A model generated the notes under the pieces. It ran no database searches, was not told where the DNA came from, and was given only the letters and a program-made list of their open reading frames with translations. From CALEAR01 sp035301485 (GTDB lineage Bacteria; Pseudomonadota; Gammaproteobacteria; Pseudomonadales; Alcanivoracaceae), in assembly GCA_035301485.1 (NCBI GenBank), contig DATGUF010000001.1:99716-163715 (forward strand): a stretch of DNA of 64,000 bases. Direction: 5' to 3'. Positions 34,147 to 42,477 of the stretch are shown here, piece by piece. The position numbers and the translations under genes were made by a program. Within the stretch, counting starts at the first letter, position 1. The number at the start of each line of letters is the position of its first letter.

Positions 34147-35301
34147 GCCACGCAGAGCCTCTTGCAATTGCATTACGGCTTGCTCTAAAAGAGCACGGCG
34201 CGTACCGAAATTTAAGCGCATGTGGCCACTGCCACCAGGGCCAAAAGTGGTGCCTTCATTTAACCCGAGCTTGGCTTGCTGAACAAAAAACTGATGCAGC
34301 TGATCATCGGTTAAGCCAAGCTCTCTGCCATCTAACCATAGCAAACACGTAGCCTCGGGTGCCGAGCAATGAATACCCTCTATAGAAGAAAACGCCTCCA
34401 CTAACCACTGGCTATTGCCCTCTAAGTACTTAAGCAAAGCTTCTAACCAAGTGTCGCCATCCCGGTAAGCCGCTTCCACAGCAGCTAGTGTAAGCGGGTT
34501 GTACGGGCTAACGGCGCTGCGGCGAAAAGCACGCTGTAGTGCTTTTTTGTCGGCGGCATGGCTCGTCACTACGGCCGATAAGTTTAGGCCAGGAATATTA
34601 AACGTTTTGCTCGCCGAAATGGCAGTAATTAAGCGCAGCTCGGGCGGAGCCAATGTGGCTAGGGGTACATACGTATGGCCTGTAAACACTAGGTCGCAAT
34701 GAATATCGTCACTAACCACCACGAGATCATGACGGAGGGCGAGTGTCACTAAGCGCTGTAACTCCTCTTTTCGCCAAACCCGCCCCACAGGGTTATGCGG
34801 GTTGCATAGCATCAATAGGCGCGCACTAGCTGCCGCTTGCTCAAGGTGATCAAAATCTAATTCGTAGCCTTGGGCTCCTTTTAGCATGGGGCTTTCCACT
34901 AAGTGGCGTCCATGATTTTTAACCACAGAAAAAAACGGCGGATACACAGGCGTGGGCACTAACACGGTGTCGCCAGGAGCTGTCAGGGCCTCCACTGTCG
35001 CCGAGAGGGTAGGGACGACGCCTGGTGTGAGCAGTACATCAGCAGGGTCTATGCGCCACTGATGGCGGCGTTGGTACCAACCAAACAAAGCCTCATAGAA
35101 TTGTTCACTTGGAAAGGAGTAGCCAAAGATGGGATGCGCACTGCGTTGCTCTAAAGCATTTAAAATAGGTGTTGCCACGGCAAAATCCATGTCGGCTACC
35201 CACAGCGGTATTATATCTTCATGGCCAAAACGCTTGCTTAGGCTATCGTATTTTTCCGTGTGCGTGCCGGTGCGTTCAATGGGGATGTCGAAGTTATACA
35301 T
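34144..35301 (-). CDS. PatB/MalY-type PLP-dependent C-S lyase (cystathionine beta-lyase-like)
   Basis: 385 residues. MYNFDIPIERTGTHTEKYD and IIPLWVADMDFAVATPI at the start, LMLCNPHNPVGRVW, and SDDIHCDLVF mark the MalY/PatB group of fold-type I PLP enzymes. The PLP-binding Lys is in TAISASKTFNIPGL. Family members cleave cystathionine or cysteine-like C-S bonds. The downstream-lying gene on the same strand is preceded by the Bcr/CflA exporter gene, 24 bases apart, so a joint transcript is likely. Confidence 0.93.
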   Translation of the reverse strand: MYNFDIPIERTGTHTEKYDSLSKRFGHEDIIPLWVADMDFAVATPILNALEQRSAHPIFGYSFPSEQFYEALFGWYQRRHQWRIDPADVLLTPGVVPTLSATVEALTAPGDTVLVPTPVYPPFFSVVKNHGRHLVESPMLKGAQGYELDFDHLEQAAASARLLMLCNPHNPVGRVWRKEELQRLVTLALRHDLVVVSDDIHCDLVFTGHTYVPLATLAPPELRLITAISASKTFNIPGLNLSAVVTSHAADKKALQRAFRRSAVSPYNPLTLAAVEAAYRDGDTWLEALLKYLEGNSQWLVEAFSSIEGIHCSAPEATCLLWLDGRELGLTDDQLHQFFVQQAKLGLNEGTTFGPGGSGHMRLNFGTRRALLEQAVMQLQEALRG

Positions 35302-35325
35302 GGCGTTCCTTCTGTTATTAAGCCG

Positions 35326-36540
35326 TTAATAAGAGCGTTGTTGTGGAGCGGTGGCGTGCGTGGTGAGTAGCCAAATAAATGCGAAGAAAGAGCAAAGTGC
35401 TGTAATAAGCATAGCAAGTGCCATGGCCACCGGCGTGCCAGTGTAAAAAACACTCACCATAACGCTAGCCACAGCGCCCAGGCCAAACTGTGCCACACCA
35501 AATAATCCCATGGCAGCGCCGGCGTTGCGAGGGAAGAGGTTCATCAAGCCCACGGTGCTATTGGCGCCCACCATACTTGCCGGGCCAACAGTAATAAAGA
35601 GGCCGACGACCACGGCCATAATGCCCCCTAAGGCCAAGTAGCTAGTTAGCATCAACATGGCCGCACCGAACAATGCCAACACAACACCAAAGCCAAGCAT
35701 GCGCACATAGCCAAAGCGTGTTACTAGGCGTGCGTTGATGAGGTTGCCTAAAAACAAGCCCATTACGTTAATGCCAAAGAGAAAACCAAAGTATTTTTCA
35801 GGCACATTAAAAAACGTAATGTAAACAAAAGGGGAGCCGGTGATATAGGCAAACATAGTGGCTAGGGAGAAACCGCCGCAGAGTAAGTAGGCCCAACTTT
35901 GCTGTTGTGATAACACCGAGCCATAGGCGCGAAAATAATTTATTAGCTTAATGTCGCCACGTTTCGCCGGGCCATTTGTTTCAGGTAGTTTGATCATCAC
36001 TAACGCGAGGGCGGCGGCAGCAAAAATGAGCAAAGCCCAAAAAATCATGCGCCAATGCCCAACACTAATAATGACACCACCCAGGAGGGGAGCAAGTAGT
36101 GGAGCCACCACCATGGCCATGGTGATATAAGACATGGCTTTTGCCGCCTCATTACCTGCCCACATATCTCTTACCATGGCACGCCCTGCGGCGGGTGAAG
36201 CAGAAGCCGCTAAGCCTTGCAGCAGTCGGCCAGCGTTAAGGGTTTCTATGTTGGGGGCCAAGGCACAGGCAATGGTGGCGACAAAAAACAATGCAAACCC
36301 CACCAGTAATACGGGCCGGCGGCCATAGCGGTCTGAAAGCGGGCCGGCGATTACTTGGCCGCCGGCAATACCAATTAAAAAGGCGCCCACACTCTGCTGC
36401 ACAGCCGAGGACGGCACGCCCAACTCAGTGGCGATGGCGGGCAAACTAGGGAGGTAAGTGTCGATAGAGAGAGGACCAATAGCGGCAAGAAAAGCCAACA
36501 GTAAAATAATGCCGATGTTTTGGGGGTAAGTGTTTGTCAT
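35326..36540 (-). CDS. Bcr/CflA family multidrug efflux MFS transporter
   Basis: 404 residues from the ATG at 36540; the in-frame TTG 6 codons earlier has no ribosome-binding site. Twelve membrane helices. MFS motif A-like GPLSDRYGRRPVLLVG, and LLQGLAASASPAAGRAMVRDMW, IDTYLPSLPAIATELG near the N-terminus are typical of Bcr/CflA exporters of chloramphenicol, bicyclomycin or sulfonamide. It is transcribed before the PatB-like gene, which might supply or detoxify a sulfur compound for export; that is inference. Confidence 0.93.
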   Translation of the reverse strand: MTNTYPQNIGIILLLAFLAAIGPLSIDTYLPSLPAIATELGVPSSAVQQSVGAFLIGIAGGQVIAGPLSDRYGRRPVLLVGFALFFVATIACALAPNIETLNAGRLLQGLAASASPAAGRAMVRDMWAGNEAAKAMSYITMAMVVAPLLAPLLGGVIISVGHWRMIFWALLIFAAAALALVMIKLPETNGPAKRGDIKLINYFRAYGSVLSQQQSWAYLLCGGFSLATMFAYITGSPFVYITFFNVPEKYFGFLFGINVMGLFLGNLINARLVTRFGYVRMLGFGVVLALFGAAMLMLTSYLALGGIMAVVVGLFITVGPASMVGANSTVGLMNLFPRNAGAAMGLFGVAQFGLGAVASVMVSVFYTGTPVAMALAMLITALCSFFAFIWLLTTHATAPQQRSY

Positions 36541-36751
36541 GATGGGCCTAGTGGGCAAAGCGCGTAGTGTTTGTAAGCGCTATTAAAGTTATTCCGCGTT
36601 ATAAAAGAATGAAACTTTTATCATCTTATGAGCTCTTCTTTTCATGCCGAATTTTTTCACGCCAACAAATAGTATAAGCTAGCGTATTGCTTTTATGTCA
36701 GCGCATCTACACCGCATTGGCTTTATACGACTAGCCAGTAAGAGACCCATT

Positions 36752-37642
36752 ATGAAGCATGTGATTTTTGCGATAGTAAGTGCTTGCTATTTATCCGCTT
36801 GCACAGCATTGATGGTACCAAATTCAGACAGAGAGTTGTTAGAGCTAGCACGGAGTGGGAATGTAGCAGCTCAAGTGCACATGGGGGAGCGGTATTATAA
36901 CGGTGTTGGGGTTGCGCAGGATTATGAAAAGGCAAGAGTGTGGTTCAGCGTAGCGGCCGAGCAAGGTAACACGGAAGCTAAATACCTGTTAGCGCGCATG
37001 AGTTATTTAGGGCAAGTGGCAGAGCCGGATATGGAGCAAACCCGCTATTGGCTTGAGCGTGCCGCGAAAAAAGGGCATAGCGAAGCACAATATTTCATGG
37101 GGCTCATTAATGCCACTGGCAATATCGTCGAAAGAAATCCACAGCAGGCTCGTCAATGGTATCAACGTGCCGCCAAACAAGGTTATGTAGCGGCCCAACG
37201 TAACTTGGCAATAATGTTTCTGGATGGCGAAGGCGGCGAGCAAGATTACCAACAAGCCAAGAATTGGTTTGCAAAAGCAGCTGCCGAAGGTGATGCGGCT
37301 GCATTGCATGGTTTAGGCGCTCTCTACGCACGAGGGCAGGGGGTTGAAAAAGACCTTGAACGAGCCAGAGAACTATTTACACAAGCTGCGGTACAAGGGT
37401 TTCCTCCCGCTCAGTATAACCTCGGTGCCATGCATGTGTGGGGCATTGGCGCAGAGAGGGACTATGAGAAAGCCAAGCAGTGGCTAGAGCTATCTGCGCA
37501 AGCGGATTACCCCAAAGCGCAGTTTAACCTTGGTATGTTGTATGAACACGGCTACGGCGTGAAAAAAGACCCCGCAGAGGCTAATAAATGGTATCGCCAG
37601 GCGTGTGACGGCGGCCATGAAGATGCCTGTCGTAACCTTTAA
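36752..37642 (+). CDS. Sel1-repeat lipoprotein
   Basis: 296 residues from the ATG at 36752, giving the lipoprotein signal MKHVIFAIVSACYLSAC. After that come about seven Sel1-like repeats of 36 residues (pattern AAQxxLGxxYxxGxGVxxDYxKAxxWFxxAAxQG), from about residue 35 to 285. Sel1 repeats are TPR-like protein-interaction solenoids, usually periplasmic or envelope-bound in bacteria. Partner unknown. Divergent from the Bcr/CflA gene; the 211-base region between holds a short ATAAAAG / CTTTTAT inverted repeat near 36601-36621. Confidence 0.9.
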   Translation: MKHVIFAIVSACYLSACTALMVPNSDRELLELARSGNVAAQVHMGERYYNGVGVAQDYEKARVWFSVAAEQGNTEAKYLLARMSYLGQVAEPDMEQTRYWLERAAKKGHSEAQYFMGLINATGNIVERNPQQARQWYQRAAKQGYVAAQRNLAIMFLDGEGGEQDYQQAKNWFAKAAAEGDAAALHGLGALYARGQGVEKDLERARELFTQAAVQGFPPAQYNLGAMHVWGIGAERDYEKAKQWLELSAQADYPKAQFNLGMLYEHGYGVKKDPAEANKWYRQACDGGHEDACRNL

Positions 37643-37725
37643 GATGCCGCTTTAACCATAGTGTTTTGCGCACCGCTTCTATTTAGCTAGCTAAGCGTTA
37701 TATTTCATCTAAACAGTTTGAATCT

Positions 37726-37759
37726 AAGGCGAGAGAGGCAGGCTCCTTTTTCGCCTTTT
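37726..37759 (+). terminator. Hairpin with T-rich end between the Sel1 and YdcZ-like genes
   Basis: Stem aaggcga / tcgcctt enclosing 18 bases, followed by ttcttatt. It could terminate the Sel1 transcript or be the first hairpin of the leader of the next gene. The 5' arm could alternatively pair with ttcgcc in the loop of the second hairpin (37776-37795). Confidence 0.45.
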
Positions 37760-37768
37760 CTTATTGAA

Positions 37769-37802
37769 GATGAAAGTGTTTTCGCCGCAGGGTGTTTTCA
37801 TC
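37769..37802 (+). promoter_or_regulatory. Leader hairpin at the ribosome-binding site of the first YdcZ-like gene
   Basis: Stem gatgaaa / tttcatc with a 20-base loop ends two bases before the TAAGGAG ribosome-binding site of the gene at 37818. The position allows control of translation start. No known riboswitch consensus was recognised in it. Confidence 0.4.
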
Positions 37803-37817
37803 GTAAGGAGAAAGTTA

Positions 37818-38249
37818 ATGCAAAATTTAGTGTTTATTGTCGCCTCCTTTGTAGCAGGTGTTGTACTGAGTGTAGAGAGCGCCATCGGAGGCGTATTTGG
37901 TGAAAGTATTGGCGACTTGGAAGCATCTTTTTATGTGTTTTTTGTGCCTTTAGTGTTGTCGCTGCCCTATGTATTAACCCGTAGCCGGCTCAAGATTAAG
38001 CATGCTTTCACGTTGCCTAAACATGAGCTAGGAGGTGGTGTTTTAGGCGCTTTATACGTGGTGTTGTTGTTTATGAGCGTGTCGGAACTGGGTGTGGGCA
38101 TTGCCATGGCCCTTGTGCTCATGGGGCAGCTCGGCGTGAGCGTGGTGGTGGAACATCATGGTTGGGCAGGGGTGCAAAAAATCCCTTTTAACCGCGATAG
38201 ATTGTTTGCCATGTGCCTGCTCGCGGCTGCTTTGTTCTTGATAGTGTAG
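37818..38249 (+). CDS. YdcZ-type (DUF606) DMT-superfamily half-transporter, first of a pair
   Basis: 143 residues from the ATG at 37818, with AAGGAG seven bases upstream; a longer in-frame reading adds 18 residues upstream of that site. About five membrane helices; SVESAIGGVFGESIGDLEASFYVFFVPL and GALYVVLLFMSVSELGVGIAMALVLMGQLGVSVVVEHHGW follow the YdcZ family pattern. Such five-helix proteins dimerise to make a ten-helix transporter. It is followed after eight bases by a paralogue, so a heterodimer is likely. Substrate unknown. Confidence 0.85.
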   Translation: MQNLVFIVASFVAGVVLSVESAIGGVFGESIGDLEASFYVFFVPLVLSLPYVLTRSRLKIKHAFTLPKHELGGGVLGALYVVLLFMSVSELGVGIAMALVLMGQLGVSVVVEHHGWAGVQKIPFNRDRLFAMCLLAAALFLIV

Positions 38250-38257
38250 GGGGGAAG

Positions 38258-38710
38258 ATGCAGCTTTTGTTTCTATTATTGCCGTTGGTTGCTGGCGCTG
38301 CCGTGAGTTTACAAGGCGCAGTAAATGGTTCCCTAGGCCGCAAAGTGGGGCGTATTGAAAGCGCCTTTGTATCGTTTTTGATGGGCTCTTTGTTTTGTGG
38401 TGCCGCTATTTTTGTATTTGGCACGGGTGATGTGTTTGCCGTTACAGAAGTGCCTTTATGGCAAGTGTCGGTGGCTATATTAGGCCCTCTGTATGTGCTT
38501 ATTATGATTGTTGTTATCCCTGTTATCGGTGTTACCGCCACCTCTGTCACGGTTATTATTGCGCAGTTAGCTACGAGTATGGTGATAGACCATTATGGTT
38601 GGATAACGGGTGAAATCATTCCGTTTGATAGCCATCGTTTGGTGGCGCTTTTGCTTTTGTTTAGCTCCTTATATTTTATTTTCAAAGATAGAAAAGAACG
38701 CTCCCGCTAA
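38258..38710 (+). CDS. YdcZ-type (DUF606) DMT-superfamily half-transporter, second of a pair
   Basis: 150 residues from the ATG at 38258 behind GGGGGGAA. Five membrane helices; AGAAVSLQGAVNGSLGRKVGRIESAFVSFLMGSL and LGPLYVLIMIVVIPVIGVTATSVTVIIAQLATSMVIDHYGW parallel the first gene (Q/E-x-A-x-N/G-G pattern in helix 1, HYGW/HHGW near the end), so the pair arose by duplication. Its stop codon overlaps that of the convergent YaiI gene by four bases. Confidence 0.87.
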   Translation: MQLLFLLLPLVAGAAVSLQGAVNGSLGRKVGRIESAFVSFLMGSLFCGAAIFVFGTGDVFAVTEVPLWQVSVAILGPLYVLIMIVVIPVIGVTATSVTVIIAQLATSMVIDHYGWITGEIIPFDSHRLVALLLLFSSLYFIFKDRKERSR

Positions 38711-39156
38711 CGCCTTAAACGCTGGAGCGTAGCGTCTAGGGCATTGGCGAATTGTTGCTTGTCACGATCAGAGTAGGGCGCTTGGCCACCCGTGACTTGG
38801 CCTTGGTCACGTAGTTCGCTGAGCAAGTTGCGGGTTGCTAAGCGGTCGCCCATGTTTTGTTCGGTGAATACTTTGCCGCGCGGATCAATAGCGGCTACTT
38901 TCTTTTCAATCAAACGTGCAGCCAGGGGGATATCACTGCAAATCACCACATCACCGGTTGTTGCGTGTTCCACAATGTAATCATCAGCAGCGTCAGGCCC
39001 GCTTGGGACCACAACTAAACGAATGAGTTGGAAGTTGGGTTTGGCCTGGGGTTGCCCCGCCACCATAACAACATTAATGCGGCGTTTAAGAGCAAAGCGC
39101 ACAACTAAATCGCGTGCAGGCCGTGGGCAGGCGTCAGCGTCTATCCAAATTTTCAC
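38707..39156 (-). CDS. YaiI/YqxD family protein (DUF188)
   Basis: 149 residues from the GTG at 39156, which has GAAGGA six bases upstream and begins exactly where the family starts (VKIWIDADACPRPARDLV). A longer in-frame reading would cross into the next gene. GDVVICSDIPLAARLIEKKVAAIDPRG and the C-terminal KQQFANALDATLQRL are characteristic. PIN-like fold proteins of unknown function. Cytoplasmic. Confidence 0.9.
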   Translation of the reverse strand: MKIWIDADACPRPARDLVVRFALKRRINVVMVAGQPQAKPNFQLIRLVVVPSGPDAADDYIVEHATTGDVVICSDIPLAARLIEKKVAAIDPRGKVFTEQNMGDRLATRNLLSELRDQGQVTGGQAPYSDRDKQQFANALDATLQRLRR

Positions 39157-39193
39157 ACATATTCCTTCAGTAACAAATAAAAGTACACCGAGT

Positions 39194-39607
39194 TTAACGG
39201 CAGGTAGTGGTGCCAAAACTATCAGTAGTGCAGCGTTTGGTGTTGCCGCGATTGTCGCGGTAAATGGTATTACCAAACGAATCCTGATGCGAGCGTGTCA
39301 CATTGCCTCGGTTGTCTCGGTAGGTGGTGTTACCAAAAGAATCTGTGCGGCTGCGTGTGACATGGTCTTGGTTATCGCGATAAGTGGTGTTGCCAAAGGA
39401 ATCCGTTCTACCACGGATAGTACGGCCGTTATTGTCGCGCGTAACGGTATTGCCGAAGCTGTCGGTGGTGGTACGGTAAGTGTTGCCTTGGTTGTCGCGG
39501 CAAACTTGGTTGCCGAAAGAGTCAGTATTGCAGCGTACTTGTGCCTGTGCGGTAGGTGCACAAGCAAACACAATAATAGCTATAACAGTAAGTGGCAGGC
39601 GGCTCAT
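39194..39607 (-). CDS. Secreted protein made of 20-residue TDSFGN repeats with cysteine caps
   Basis: 137 residues from the ATG at 39607, which has a strong GGAGGG site (the earlier in-frame codons do not). A signal peptide (MSRLPLTVIAIIVFACAPTAQA) is followed by five full and one half copy of a 20-residue unit: TDSFGN-x3-RDN-x-G-x3-R-x2. The first unit has Cys before and inside it (RCNTDSFGNQVC) and so does the last half-unit (RCTTDSFGTTTC); the inner units have none. This suggests disulfide-closed ends on a repetitive beta structure. Function unknown; I do not recognise a named family. Confidence 0.85.
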   Translation of the reverse strand: MSRLPLTVIAIIVFACAPTAQAQVRCNTDSFGNQVCRDNQGNTYRTTTDSFGNTVTRDNNGRTIRGRTDSFGNTTYRDNQDHVTRSRTDSFGNTTYRDNRGNVTRSHQDSFGNTIYRDNRGNTKRCTTDSFGTTTCR

Positions 39608-39769
39608 GGATCCCTCCAATAATCATGCATGGTAGTGGGCACTATATCAGAAAGCGCTGAATAACAGCGCGGGCAATGCTAGCGCGCTAGGCAAGCATGC
39701 ATGTTAACGAATGTGGTGGGCTGCTAAGCGTGCTATGTTAAACGCTTGTAATGGGGAGCAAAGGTGTTC

Positions 39770-40582
39770 ATGAAAGGTCGATTAAAAGGTAGAACAATTG
39801 TACTTACGGGGGCTTCCAGCGGCATCGGCTATGAGGCGGCATTAGCAATGGCACGCCGCGGTGCGCATGTTTGCTTGGTCGCGCGGCGAGAAATAGAACT
39901 GCATAAAGTAAAACGAGAAATTGAAAGCCGTGGTGGCCAGGCTTCGGTGTATCCCTGTGATTTAAGCGATAAAAGCGAGATTGCTGCCTGCGCTGAAAAG
40001 ATATTGGCGGAACACTCGAGTATCGATGTATTGGTGAACAATGCGGCGCACTCTATTCGTCGGCCAATAGAGAAATCCTTTGAGCGTTTACACGATTACG
40101 AACGCACCATGCAGCTGAACTATATCGGAGCAGTGGCGATGACATTAGCTTTCTTGCCGCGCTTTCTAGAACAGGGGCACGGCCATGTGGTATCGGTATC
40201 GAGCCTTTCGACGCAAATACCTATCCCTTTGTTTTCGGCTTATTTAGCTAGTAAATCTGCACTGGAATCGTTCACACGTTCACTGCAAGCAGAGATGGGG
40301 CATCAGGGGGTGACTACTACTGTGGTGTACTTCCCTATGGTGCGTACTCCTATGTCTTCGCGCACCGCTATTTACAAATATATGCCCATGATGTCGGTAA
40401 AAAAAGCAGCCGGCTGGCTCGTGAAAGCTTGTGAAAAAAGGCCTGCACGAGTGGCACGCAATATGGGTAGGGTGGGGAGTACCTTGCTGGCGCTATCACC
40501 AGGGCCTGCCACACGATTGCCGCAGCCGTTGTTTAGAGGGATGGATGCGTTATTGGCATTGGGGCTAAAGCTGAGGAAATAA
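39770..40582 (+). CDS. Short-chain dehydrogenase/reductase
   Basis: 270 residues from the ATG at 39770 (a GTG two codons earlier is possible). Rossmann motif TGASSGIGYEAALAMARRG, VLVNNAA, the catalytic Ser in VVSVSSLS and YLASK (Tyr-x3-Lys). The C-terminal region with MSVKKAAGWLVKACEKRPARVAR resembles SDRs acting on lipid-like or acyl substrates (often beside fatty acid genes). Substrate cannot be fixed from sequence. Confidence 0.9.
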   Translation: MKGRLKGRTIVLTGASSGIGYEAALAMARRGAHVCLVARREIELHKVKREIESRGGQASVYPCDLSDKSEIAACAEKILAEHSSIDVLVNNAAHSIRRPIEKSFERLHDYERTMQLNYIGAVAMTLAFLPRFLEQGHGHVVSVSSLSTQIPIPLFSAYLASKSALESFTRSLQAEMGHQGVTTTVVYFPMVRTPMSSRTAIYKYMPMMSVKKAAGWLVKACEKRPARVARNMGRVGSTLLALSPGPATRLPQPLFRGMDALLALGLKLRK

Positions 40583-40589
40583 CAAGCTT

Positions 40590-40625
40590 CCTAGGGTGGC
40601 CACGTAATAGTGTGGCTACCCTAGG
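40590..40625. terminator. Hairpin between SDR and sulfide:quinone reductase genes
   Basis: A 14-bp stem cctagggtggccac / gtggctaccctagg with one mismatch and an 8-base loop lies between the two convergent stop codons. Confidence 0.65.
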
Positions 40626-40643
40626 CGTTGGCATGCCTTATTT

Positions 40644-41882
40644 CTATTTCTTTAGCGGCTTGTGTGGTACGTCGCCCTCACGGCCTTTAAGCATGTAGTT
40701 GAAGTAAAACGGCGGTAAGAAGCGTTTTTTCACCTGCCAATAAATCTTCGATTCTTTGAAAGGATCTAGCGGCAAGGTGGGTGTTACTTTGCCATCGTAA
40801 ATAAATTCAGCCTGCATCACTGTGCCATAGCCTGTTACCACAGGGCATGAGGTATAGCCATCATACTTAGCAGAAAGAACGCTTTTGTTGAGCTTGGCCA
40901 GAATATTAGCGGCAGCAACAGGTGATTGCTTACGCACCGCGGCAGCTGTTTTAGACGTGGGCAGTGAGCTGCTGTCGCCGAGGCTAAATACGTTTTGATA
41001 GCGCACGTGCTGAAGGGTGTATTTATCCACATCCACCCAACCGTCGTCATTAGCGAGTGGGCTGTTACGAACGAAATCGTGCGCACACTGCGGTGGCGTG
41101 ACATGAAGCATGTCGAAACTTTCGGTGAATTCCTCAGTGCTACCATCTTTGTTTGTTACGCGGAAAGTAGCGAGCTGCTCCTCACCGTTTACCGCAATCA
41201 GCTCGCTTTGTAGTTGTGCTTGAATGCCATAACGATTAATAACTTTTTCCAATGATGGAATAAAATCTGCCACGCTAAATAAAGCAGCACCGCCTACATA
41301 GAACTTCACCTCACTGAATTGATCAAGCAAGTGCTTTTTGAGGTGGTCGGCCATTAAGTACGCAATTTTTTGTGGTGCGCCTGCGCATTTAATGGGAGTG
41401 GAAGGCTGGGTGAAAATGGCTTTGCCACCTAAGAAAGTGCGCATGCACTCCCAAGTGTATTGCGCCATGAGCGGGTCATAGTTGCTGCAAACACCGTTGC
41501 GGCCTAACGTTTCTTTGAGCCCTTCGATACGATCCCAATCTAGTTTAATGCCAGGTGCGACGACCAAAATGTCGTAGCTCATAACGTGGCCATTAGAAAG
41601 GGTTAATTGGTTATTGTCTGGGTCTAGCTCCGTCACGGCTTGGCGCACCCATTTTGCTTTTTCAGGTAAGGTTTCAGCTTGTGGTTTGGCGGTATCGGCT
41701 AAGGCATAAGCGCCGCCACCCACTAAGGTAAAAGCGGGTTGGTAATAATGCACATCGCTTGGCTCAACAATGGCTACATCCAAATCAGGGCTTTGACGTA
41801 ATAAAGAAGCTGCGACGCTGGTGCCCGCGGCACCGCCCCCAATGACCACTACGGTGTGGTGGGCTGCTAGTTCTGTAGACAT
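40644..41882 (-). CDS. Sulfide:quinone oxidoreductase, type II-like
   Basis: 412 residues. FAD-binding VVVIGGGAAGTSVAASLLRQ, then YYQPAFTLVGGGAY. Two cysteines near those of the type II enzyme active site are present in IKCAGAPQKIAYLMAD and GYTSCPVVTGYGTVM; a further Cys lies in RNGVCSNYD. VFSLGDSSSLPTSKTAAAVRKQ is the second FAD site. It oxidises sulfide, feeding electrons to quinone at the inner membrane; in heterotrophs it mainly detoxifies sulfide. No sulfur dioxygenase or rhodanese gene is next to it. The 133-base upstream gap (41883-42015) is A/T rich and probably holds the promoter. Confidence 0.93.
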   Translation of the reverse strand: MSTELAAHHTVVVIGGGAAGTSVAASLLRQSPDLDVAIVEPSDVHYYQPAFTLVGGGAYALADTAKPQAETLPEKAKWVRQAVTELDPDNNQLTLSNGHVMSYDILVVAPGIKLDWDRIEGLKETLGRNGVCSNYDPLMAQYTWECMRTFLGGKAIFTQPSTPIKCAGAPQKIAYLMADHLKKHLLDQFSEVKFYVGGAALFSVADFIPSLEKVINRYGIQAQLQSELIAVNGEEQLATFRVTNKDGSTEEFTESFDMLHVTPPQCAHDFVRNSPLANDDGWVDVDKYTLQHVRYQNVFSLGDSSSLPTSKTAAAVRKQSPVAAANILAKLNKSVLSAKYDGYTSCPVVTGYGTVMQAEFIYDGKVTPTLPLDPFKESKIYWQVKKRFLPPFYFNYMLKGREGDVPHKPLKK

Positions 41883-42015
41883 ATAGGTCTCCTTCCTTAG
41901 TGGCGCCAGTTTTAAGTAACCGGCACTGAAACAAGTATAAAAATAATAGTACAGCTAAACGGTAGTGTATGACCGCTATTATGTTGTTTTGTTTTTAATA
42001 GTGGCCGTTAGCGTG

Positions 42016-42420
42016 TTAATCATCAGCGTTGGGACGCTGCAAAGCCTTTAACTCCATTCTTAATGCATCGGTCAACGGTAGGCTTTTATTCGTGGCATGA
42101 TCAAAGTGCACTTGCACGGCACGGCCTGTGGCCACCAATTGGTCGTTTTGAAAAGCTTCATGCGCCACCACAAAGGAGGCGTTGCCAATGCGTTCGATAT
42201 AGCTGCGTACTTCTACATCGTGGCCGTAAAAAACCTGCGCAATAAAATCTACTTCTGTGCGCGCTAGAATTAAGCGTAGGTCAGACACTTTAGAGCCGTC
42301 TATAAATATATCAAAAATAGGAGCTCGTGCGGTTTCAAACCAACAATTTAAAACGGTGTTGTTGATGTGCCCAAATGCATCGGTTTCGTAAAAGCGTGGA
42401 GTAAAAGTACTGCTTAGCAT
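42016..42420 (-). CDS. Acyl-CoA thioesterase, 4HBT/YbgC-like hotdog fold
   Basis: 134 residues. TPRFYETDAFGHINNTVLNCWFETARAPIF contains the catalytic Asp (TDAFGHINN) of the 4-hydroxybenzoyl-CoA thioesterase group, and YGHDVEVRSYIERIGNASFVVAHEAF is the following strand pair. It hydrolyses an acyl-CoA; substrate unknown. It sits between the sulfide:quinone reductase and the frameshifted hydrolase on the same strand. Confidence 0.9.
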   Translation of the reverse strand: MLSSTFTPRFYETDAFGHINNTVLNCWFETARAPIFDIFIDGSKVSDLRLILARTEVDFIAQVFYGHDVEVRSYIERIGNASFVVAHEAFQNDQLVATGRAVQVHFDHATNKSLPLTDALRMELKALQRPNADD

Positions 42421-42477
42421 CGTTAACTCTATACGGTGGTGAAAGATGATGATTGATTATGGCACAGCTGCATTTTG

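Noticed and set aside
37720..37817. Possible guanidine-type (mini-ykkC) riboswitch before the DMT transporter genes
   Set aside because: The two required ACGR-type loops are not present; only the general two-hairpin layout is similar.
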